NCBI GenBank assembly: GCA_050288085.1
Contig: JBNKDD010000202.1
Location: 1 to 10,193 of the forward strand
From: JBNKDD01 sp050288085
GTDB lineage: Bacteria > Chloroflexota > Anaerolineae > Aggregatilineales > UBA3940
Length of the DNA: 10,193 nucleotides
Direction of reading: 5' to 3'
The notes below the pieces were generated by a model. The model made no database searches. It saw only the letters and a program-made list of their open reading frames with translations, and was not told where the DNA came from. Positions 5,939-10,193 of the stretch are shown piece by piece. The position numbers and the translations under genes were made by a program. How positions within the stretch are numbered: the first letter of the stretch is position 1; the number at the start of each line of letters is the position of its first letter.

Positions 5939-6009
5939 CTACATAGGAAACAGATAAATCTTTGAACCATTAGCTGTTTCCGTCTGACTCTTGAAAGGTG
6001 GAAGACCAC
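5750..6009 (+). other. Compositional break and hairpin-rich segment after the binding-protein domain
   Basis: A GGT repeat (5750-5760) begins the break. It starts a hairpin of GGTGGGT with ACC-A-CACC (about 5756-5773). A perfect 8-bp stem, TGCGTGGC-TCTT-GCCACGCA (5792-5811), follows. Then come a small palindrome CATAGA-T-TCTATG (5836-5848), a T-rich stretch (about 5858-5889), a stem TAGTCGGG/CCTGACTA (5916-5923 with 5934-5941, one G-T pair) and an 8-bp inverted repeat (5946-5981). This looks like intergenic DNA with terminator-like elements, although the frame of the binding-protein gene stays open to 5938. It ends with the oppB ribosome site AAAGGTGG (5994-6001). Confidence 0.55.
5946..5981 (+). 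promoter_or_regulatory. Perfect inverted repeat upstream of oppB
   Basis: GGAAACAG (5946-5953) pairs perfectly with CTGTTTCC (5974-5981) across a 20-nt loop. The loop length equals that of the hairpin after oppF (3682-3701). It lies 28 nt before the oppB start. It could be an mRNA processing or stabilising structure, or a protein-binding dyad. Confidence 0.4.
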
Positions 6010-6969
6010 ATGGTTTCTTTTATCATAAACCGGTTGATCAGGTCAGTAATTGTTTTGCTGCTGGTCTCCATGGTAACCTTTACATTTATGCAGCTTGTGC
6101 CGGGCGGGCCATTTAGTTCGGATGCTGGCGGTCGGCCCCGGCCACCGGAAATTCAGCGTAAATTGGAAGCGCAATACGGCCTGGATCGCCCACCGGTCGT
6201 TCAATATTTTGACTACATGCGCCGCCTGATTTTTCACTTCGATCTTGGCCCCTCGCTCCGCCAGAAAGATTTCACCGTTAATGAACTGATGTTTGGCGTC
6301 GAAGGCTCCAATCCCTTGGGGGTCCCGGTGGCAGTTTCTGCCGAAGTAGGTTTGCTATCCTTTACCCTTGCCGTTCTCATCGGCATTCCAATGGGCGTTA
6401 TCTCAGCTATCTTCCGCAATAAGCTCCCTGACCACATCGCCATGTTTATCTCAACCATTGGTATTTCGGTGCCAAACTTTGTGATGGGCTTGATCCTGAT
6501 CCTGATCTTTTCCTTAGGCTTAGGAATACTGCCTGTCTATGGTTGGGGAGATAACTGGAAACAGATGGTGCTGCCGGTCATTACGCTAGGTACCGGCGGC
6601 ATGGCTTTTATCGCCCGGCTGACACGGGCCAGCCTGCTTGAAGTTCTCGGCCAGGATTACATCCGTACCGCCCGTTCCAAGGGCCTGAGAGAATGGGTGG
6701 TGTTGAACCGCCACGCCCTCAGCAATGCCTTAATCCCGGTAGTAACCATTATGGGCCCCTTGCTCGCTGCCTGGTTGACAGGAACCTTCCTGGTAGAACA
6801 TGTTTTTGCGATACCCGGCATTGGCAAGTTCTTTGTAACAGCCGTTTTTGACCGGGATTATTCGGTCATCATGGCGGCAATTTTATTCTATTCAGTGGCC
6901 TTGGTATTTGCCAATCTTGCCGTTGATGTTTCGTATGGTTATCTTGACCCGCGCATTCGTTTTGATTAA
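6010..6969 (+). CDS. oppB: Peptide/nickel-type ABC importer permease, OppB/DppB type
   Basis: The first of two channel-forming membrane subunits. I take the ATG at 6010, giving 319 residues, because AAAGGTGG (5994-6001) is a good ribosome site 8 nt upstream; the earlier in-frame GTG at 5998 lies inside that site. The N-terminus 'FIINRLIRSVIVLLLVSMVTFTF' is the typical first helix of the family, followed by 'QLVPGGPF' and 'QYGLDRPPVVQY'. Further transmembrane helices follow. The cytoplasmic EAA loop that docks onto the ATPases begins near residue 216 ('DYIRTARSKGL...ALIPVV'). The C-terminal 'GIGKFFVTAVFDRDY' and 'DVSYGYLDPRIRFD' are characteristic. The gene ends 35 nt before oppC. It should pair with oppC and the ATPases at 1636-3672. 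Confidence 0.93.
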   Translation: MVSFIINRLIRSVIVLLLVSMVTFTFMQLVPGGPFSSDAGGRPRPPEIQRKLEAQYGLDRPPVVQYFDYMRRLIFHFDLGPSLRQKDFTVNELMFGVEGSNPLGVPVAVSAEVGLLSFTLAVLIGIPMGVISAIFRNKLPDHIAMFISTIGISVPNFVMGLILILIFSLGLGILPVYGWGDNWKQMVLPVITLGTGGMAFIARLTRASLLEVLGQDYIRTARSKGLREWVVLNRHALSNALIPVVTIMGPLLAAWLTGTFLVEHVFAIPGIGKFFVTAVFDRDYSVIMAAILFYSVALVFANLAVDVSYGYLDPRIRFD

Positions 6970-7004
6970 CCAGAGTCAGGATAACTTTTTCAGGAGAACT
7001 TGCA

Positions 7005-7943
7005 ATGACTGTAGATACACAATCACAAGTACAGGTAGTGGCTGAAGCCAGCGTAGAAGATGTCCTGAAGCGCCCATCTTATGGCTATTGGCGAGATGCC
7101 TGGCGGCGCTTACTGCGTAACAAAGTCGCTACCATCGCCGGTCTGTACATTGTGCTGATCGCACTGGCAGCGATCTTTGCGCCAATTGTTACCCCTTATG
7201 ATCGGGATGCCCCTGATTTCGCCAATACCCGTGAAAGCCCTACGATTGAACACCCATTTGGGACAGACCCCCTGGGGCGGGATGTATTCACCCGCGTTAT
7301 CTTTGGCGGTCGTGTATCACTTGGCGTGGCTTTTGTCGGGTCATTGACCTCAATGCTCATCGGGTTGACCTATGGCGCTATCGCCGGATATCTCGGCGGC
7401 TGGGTTGATGACCTGATGATGCGTTTCGTTGACCTGATGTATGGCTTCCCCACGCTGTTGTTCATCATCCTGATGATGCTCGTGATCCCACCGAACTCCA
7501 GCCCGGCCCTGATTATGGTAGGCTTATTTATTGCCCTGGGTATTGTGAGTTGGCTGGGAACCGCGCGGTTGGTTCGCGGACAGTTCCTATCCATCCGTGA
7601 GCAGGACTTTGTGACCGCCGCCCGCGCGTTGGGTGCAAAACCCGCCCGCCTGATCATGCGTTACCTGCTCCCTAACAGCATTGGCCCGATCGTCGTGGCG
7701 CTGACCCTATCCATTCCCAGCCTGATCCTGACCGAGTCCACCCTGAGCTTCATTGGATTGGGCGTCAAAGCCCCGATCCCAAGCTGGGGGGTGATGCTGT
7801 CAGAAGGCTGGCGTGGGATGCAAAGCGATCCCCATCTAGCGATCTTCCCTGCCCTGGCGATTACGATCACCATGCTGGCATTCAACTTCTTTGGCGATGG
7901 CCTGCGGGACGCGCTCGATCCGACCATGCGTGGCCGTGACTAG
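7005..7943 (+). CDS. oppC: Peptide/nickel-type ABC importer permease, OppC/DppC type
   Basis: The second channel subunit, 312 residues. The N-terminal cytoplasmic segment ends in 'WRRLLRNKVATIAGLYIVL', the typical entry to helix 1. The periplasmic-side signature 'HPFGTDPLGRDVFTRVIFGGRVSL' spans the start of the permease domain. The EAA loop begins near residue 201 ('QDFVTAARALGAKPARLI'). The end 'FNFFGDGLRDALDPTMRGRD' is diagnostic of the family. A ribosome site AGGAGA (6992-6997) lies 7 nt before the ATG. A strong intrinsic terminator starts 23 nt after the stop codon, so this is the last gene of the operon. Confidence 0.93.
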   Translation: MTVDTQSQVQVVAEASVEDVLKRPSYGYWRDAWRRLLRNKVATIAGLYIVLIALAAIFAPIVTPYDRDAPDFANTRESPTIEHPFGTDPLGRDVFTRVIFGGRVSLGVAFVGSLTSMLIGLTYGAIAGYLGGWVDDLMMRFVDLMYGFPTLLFIILMMLVIPPNSSPALIMVGLFIALGIVSWLGTARLVRGQFLSIREQDFVTAARALGAKPARLIMRYLLPNSIGPIVVALTLSIPSLILTESTLSFIGLGVKAPIPSWGVMLSEGWRGMQSDPHLAIFPALAITITMLAFNFFGDGLRDALDPTMRGRD

Positions 7944-7965
7944 AATCCAAACGACTTCGGAATAC

Positions 7966-7994
7966 GGGGGGTGCACGGTGCACCCCTTTTGTTT
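7966..7994 (+). terminator. Intrinsic terminator of the peptide transporter operon
   Basis: GGGGTGCA (7968-7975) pairs perfectly with TGCACCCC (7979-7986) around the loop CGG, and TTTTGTTT follows at once (7987-7994). Two G-T pairs could lengthen the stem. Position and form fit a Rho-independent terminator after oppC. Confidence 0.88.
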
Positions 7995-8016
7995 ATGCAC
8001 AGGGGAGGGATGAGCC

Positions 8017-9327
8017 ATGAGCAAACGCCAATTTATCTGGGCCGTGACCCTGACCACCATCGCCTGGGGAATTGGCGGCGGCCTCAGCAGTCCACCGGTC
8101 GTCGGCGGCACATCCGTTGATAAAATGCTGGCCTGGTTGATCGGCGGGTTGTTGACCGGGTTGGTGCTGCGCTGGTCAACGCCGGTGTTCAAGTGGCGTT
8201 TTGTGCTGGCCCTGGCCCTGGGGTGGGCGCTGGCCGGACTGTTGAATCGACCGGGTGGGCTGGCTGCCGGAAGCCTGATCACGGTGTTGGTGCTGCGATA
8301 TGCCAGCCTCCGTGTAGGGTGGCTGCACAGCCTGATCATCCTGATTGGCTGGCTGACCGGCGGCGCACTCTCCCTTCTGATCGAGACCCTGCCCCCGACC
8401 ACTACCGTTCCGTTTTTGCAGGTGACGCTGGCCGTGATCGCCGGGTTGATTGCCGGGTTGCTGGGCGGTGGCGCAACCTTCTGGGGGCTGCGGCTGGCTG
8501 AGTGGGAAACGGTGAACGATGATCCGCACACCTGGACGATCTCCAGGCTGGTCAAGAAGCTGGACGATAACCCGGTGATGGAGCGGCTGGTCAAGAAGCG
8601 GCTTGAGAAGGAAGTGTACGCCATCACGGGGGCAGCGTTCGGTGTGGGGCTGCTGGCACTGCTGGTCAGTATGTCGGTCTGGTCACGGATCAAGGGCTAT
8701 TTTACCTTTCAGAGTACGGTGGTGCCCCTGTTGATCTACCTGGTCACGCTGGCCCCGACGGCCCGATCCCCGCTGGTGGTGGCATCGATTGCCGCCTTGC
8801 TGACCGCCTCAGATGCGGATAAACAACAATTCCAACTGCTGCGGATGACCCCCCTTTCCGAACGGGAAGTGACCTGGGCTTATGCGATTGCGCCGCTGCG
8901 GATGCTGCGCGGCCTGCTGACCTTCGAGTACATCGTGATGCTGCTGATGCTGACCGGGGCAATGTGCGCCTTTTTGCCATCTTTTCCCAGCGTTGAGCGG
9001 GAGGTGTTTCTGGCGACCATGCTGGGAATGTTGATGCTGGCGGCCAGCCTGATCGGGATGAATGTGCTGGCGGCGGCGGTCGGGGTGCGGGTCGCATTGT
9101 GGATGCGAGAACCGAGTCTGGCGGCGGTGATTGCCCCCTTGGGCATGTTGATGATCATCCTGGTGATGCTGTTGGCGGCGATCAATGGGCTGCAAATGCT
9201 GGCTTCTGCGCCGACCATAGAGGGCGGGGTAGGCTTTATGCTGCTGATGATTGCCCCCTACGTGGCTGCAATGGAATTGATGGACCACACCCAGCCCTGG
9301 AAAGATGTGCCGGGAAGCATGCCTTGA
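8017..9327 (+). CDS. Polytopic membrane protein, ABC-2-like permease C-terminal half
   Basis: A 436-residue integral membrane protein with about 12 predicted hydrophobic helices; I cannot name it. Residues about 7-160 hold six Gly/Leu-rich helices. A charged cytoplasmic stretch (about 161-205) contains 'LDDNPVMERLVKKRLEKEV', which resembles the 'NPVLxREL' coupling segment of ABC-2-type permeases. More helices follow, split by a second cytoplasmic loop at about 266-302 ('KQQFQLLRMTPLSEREVTWAYAIAPLRMLRGLL'); such 'LL.xTPLSxREVxWG' loops occur in ABC-2 permeases of Chloroflexota. No ATPase gene is adjacent, so a partner must lie elsewhere if it is a transporter. The ribosome site GGGGAGGG (8002-8009) is strong. 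The gene starts 22 nt after the opp operon terminator, and its promoter is not obvious, so transcription might depend on read-through. Unusually, it contains long open frames on the opposite strand, a by-product of its GC-rich codons. Confidence 0.8.
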   Translation: MSKRQFIWAVTLTTIAWGIGGGLSSPPVVGGTSVDKMLAWLIGGLLTGLVLRWSTPVFKWRFVLALALGWALAGLLNRPGGLAAGSLITVLVLRYASLRVGWLHSLIILIGWLTGGALSLLIETLPPTTTVPFLQVTLAVIAGLIAGLLGGGATFWGLRLAEWETVNDDPHTWTISRLVKKLDDNPVMERLVKKRLEKEVYAITGAAFGVGLLALLVSMSVWSRIKGYFTFQSTVVPLLIYLVTLAPTARSPLVVASIAALLTASDADKQQFQLLRMTPLSEREVTWAYAIAPLRMLRGLLTFEYIVMLLMLTGAMCAFLPSFPSVEREVFLATMLGMLMLAASLIGMNVLAAAVGVRVALWMREPSLAAVIAPLGMLMIILVMLLAAINGLQMLASAPTIEGGVGFMLLMIAPYVAAMELMDHTQPWKDVPGSMP

Positions 9328-9337
9328 TATTCGGTTG

Positions 9338-9360
9338 CCCCTGCGATGACCGCGCGGGGT
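9338..9360. terminator. Weak hairpin between convergent genes, possible terminator
   Basis: CCCC-T-GCG (9338-9345) pairs with CGC-GGGG (9353-9359) with one bulged T. Only TT follows on the plus strand. It lies 11 nt after the stop codon of the membrane protein and about 50 nt beyond the end of hicA on the other strand, so it could serve either direction weakly. Confidence 0.3.
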
Positions 9361-9410
9361 TAGAATGGATGATTTGTCGGGGTGCAATATATTGGATCTT
9401 TTGACCGATC

Positions 9411-9626
9411 TCAATCCGCATAAAAATGGGACTTGATTTCTTCTTCTGAGAAATAGCGCAGCAAGTCACGATACAGCCGTTTGATGAGGCCCGGCCCCAG
9501 GGGTTGATTGCCATGAACCGGCACAACAACGGTTTGTTTTTCGTCATCGACCACGCGGCGCAGGGTGTGGTGACTGCCTTTGATGCGGATCACTTCAAAG
9601 CCCAACGCCTGAAGAATCTTGAGCAT
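9411..9626 (-). CDS. hicA: HicA-family mRNA interferase toxin
   Basis: A short toxin of a type II toxin-antitoxin pair; relatives cleave mRNA and tmRNA and stop growth until neutralised by HicB. The double-stranded-RNA-binding-like fold is recognised from 'LKILQALGFEVIRIKGSHHTLRR' (catalytic His is the first of 'GSHH', residue 19 from this start), then 'TVVVPVHGNQPLGPGLIKRLYRDL'. With the ATG at 9626 it has 71 residues and lies 11 nt behind the hicB stop codon. However, the frame stays open upstream and encodes 'RRLTGKD', the usual HicA beginning. This suggests the true start is about 5 to 10 codons earlier. The only plausible codon is a CTG at 9641-9639 that overlaps the hicB stop as CTGA. 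The order is antitoxin first. Confidence 0.85.
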   Translation of the reverse strand: MLKILQALGFEVIRIKGSHHTLRRVVDDEKQTVVVPVHGNQPLGPGLIKRLYRDLLRYFSEEEIKSHFYAD

Positions 9627-9637
9627 GTCCTTGCCGG

Positions 9638-9913
9638 TCAGCCTACGGCATAGTTTCTTGGCAGTTCCATGGTGATAACCAATCGCGGGTTGGCTATCAG
9701 GTTGTAGACTTCAACCGTGTCTTCTTCATCCAGGGCAGCGTCGATCATCTCCTGGATATTCTTCAACAGGTCATTCCAGGTGTGGCCCTCGGTCACAGCG
9801 ACGATCTCATCACACGAGGCTACATAGTAGGGAGTGCCTACATCATCCTCACCTTCTTCCTGACCGGTGAAGTATTCCACCCGGATATGGATTGTGTCTC
9901 TCGGTTGGCTCAT
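9638..9913 (-). CDS. hicB: HicB-family antitoxin
   Basis: The partner antitoxin, 91 residues. The partial RNase H-like core is seen in 'TPYYVASCDEIVAVTEGHTWNDLLKNIQEMIDAAL', the typical HicB strand-helix segment. The C-terminal part ('VYNLIANPRLVITMELPRNY') is short and shows no helix-turn-helix, so any DNA binding would need another fold or partner. It lies upstream of hicA with a short gap or a coupled overlap, consistent with an operon in which antitoxin is made first. The ribosome site before the ATG (GAGAGAAAG) is modest. HicB binds and blocks HicA and often represses its own promoter; here that is inferred from the family. Confidence 0.88.
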   Translation of the reverse strand: MSQPRDTIHIRVEYFTGQEEGEDDVGTPYYVASCDEIVAVTEGHTWNDLLKNIQEMIDAALDEEDTVEVYNLIANPRLVITMELPRNYAVG

Positions 9914-9948
9914 CAGGCTTTCTCTCTTAACTTGTCTTCTCGTTTTTC

Positions 9949-9982
9949 CTCATGAGTGTATATAATGACGAGTCTCTGTCAT
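9949..9982. promoter_or_regulatory. Possible hicBA promoter/operator region
   Basis: The 65-bp gap between hicB and the next gene contains a palindrome CTCATGAG (9949-9956), a perfect TATAAT on the plus strand (9961-9966) and an inverted repeat ATGAC-N8-GTCAT (9965-9969 with 9978-9982). AT-rich DNA on the minus strand here could be the -10 region of hicBA. The dyads would suit autoregulation by the toxin-antitoxin complex. No convincing -35 is visible for either strand. Confidence 0.3.
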
Positions 9983-10193
9983 CTGATCCAGAATAAGTTG
10001 GGGAATTTCCTGTAAGCAATATTAAGAAACGTATCAAAAAATTCTGCAATGTGCTGGGTTTGAATTGCTTTCATCCAAATATGTGGATAATAACGAGATA
10101 ACATTCCAAGACAATATAGAATCATATAATAACTCGCCGGTTGGCAAATATGTGAATCGGGATAAAGAACGTAAAACTTGGTGCCGTTCATGT
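9979..10193 (-). CDS. C-terminal fragment of a YaaC-like protein (partial, runs off the right edge)
   Basis: Seventy or more residues on the minus strand, ending in TGA at 9981-9979 and open to the window edge. The segment 'QPASYYMILYCLGMLSRYYPHIW' followed by 'TFLNIAYRKFPNLFWIR' resembles the C-terminal helical part of YaaC-family proteins, whose function is unknown. The Met at 10191 is probably internal, because the preceding codons lie outside the window. The region is more AT-rich than the transporter operon. It is transcribed in the same direction as hicBA, 65 nt upstream of hicB. The family call rests on motif memory only. Confidence 0.5.
   Translation of the reverse strand, partial: MNGTKFYVLYPDSHICQPASYYMILYCLGMLSRYYPHIWMKAIQTQHIAEFFDTFLNIAYRKFPNLFWIR

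Noticed and set aside
5998..6009. GTG at 5998 as the oppB start, adding four residues
   Set aside because: It lies inside the ribosome site AAAGGTGG. The ATG at 6010 has correct spacing and fits the family's N-terminus.
7836..8693. Long minus-strand open frame (285 codons) over oppC and the membrane-protein gene
   Set aside because: It overlaps two well-supported plus-strand genes and is rich in Ser, Pro, Arg and Thr without domains. It is a by-product of GC-rich codon use.
8809..9414. Minus-strand open frame of 201 codons inside the membrane-protein gene
   Set aside because: Its composition (His, Gln, Arg rich) is that of a shadow frame. The plus-strand frame has clear helices and a strong ribosome site.
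1..10193. CRISPR arrays, tRNA or rRNA genes
   Set aside because: I saw no regularly spaced direct repeats and no tRNA- or rRNA-like sequence in any part of the window.

Overview
The window looks like part of a Chloroflexota (Anaerolineae-like) chromosome or metagenomic contig. The evidence is indirect: moderate GC, a membrane-anchored protein with FGxPL (LGFP-like) repeats and an Ig-like domain, an Opp/Dpp-type substrate-binding lipoprotein tethered by an Ala/Glu-rich coiled coil, a gene order of ATPases then binding protein then permeases, and ABC-2-like membrane proteins carrying a 'TPLSERE' loop. No marker gene fixes the taxonomy.

Layout, left to right. Positions 1-238 (minus strand) hold a frameshifted fragment that reads like the pre-integrase region of a Ty1/copia-type Pol polyprotein; this is unexpected next to bacterial genes. 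A promoter then leads into a membrane-anchored secreted protein (335-1222). A 413-bp gap follows, with several inverted repeats and a possible promoter/operator. The core of the window is a peptide/nickel-type (Opp/Dpp) ABC importer: two ATPases (1636-2637 and 2665-3672), a hairpin-rich 229-bp leader, the substrate-binding lipoprotein (3902-5938), and two permeases (6010-6969 and 7005-7943), closed by a clear intrinsic terminator at 7966-7994. Downstream lie a lone 12-TM ABC-2-like membrane protein (8017-9327), a convergent hicBA toxin-antitoxin pair on the minus strand (hicB 9638-9913, hicA 9411-9626), and the C-terminal end of a YaaC-like gene running off the right edge (minus strand, 9979-10193).

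How the parts work together: the lipoprotein would capture peptides outside the membrane, the OppB/OppC pair would form the channel and the OppD/OppF pair would power it. Two strong hairpins between the second ATPase gene and the binding-protein gene, and another between the binding-protein gene and oppB, could set different expression levels for the binding protein and the rest of the transporter.

The most striking observation is in the binding protein. The segment that normally ends a family-5 (cluster C) binding protein sits directly after the coiled coil at the N-terminal side (residues about 98-215). The normal N-terminal and middle parts follow (about 216-616), and the reading frame then runs into AT-rich, hairpin-rich DNA of intergenic character. 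Each part is present once, and together they make about one normal binding protein, as expected for a circular permutation. Two of the three junctions lie in trinucleotide-repeat-like DNA, so a rearrangement or an assembly error must be excluded.
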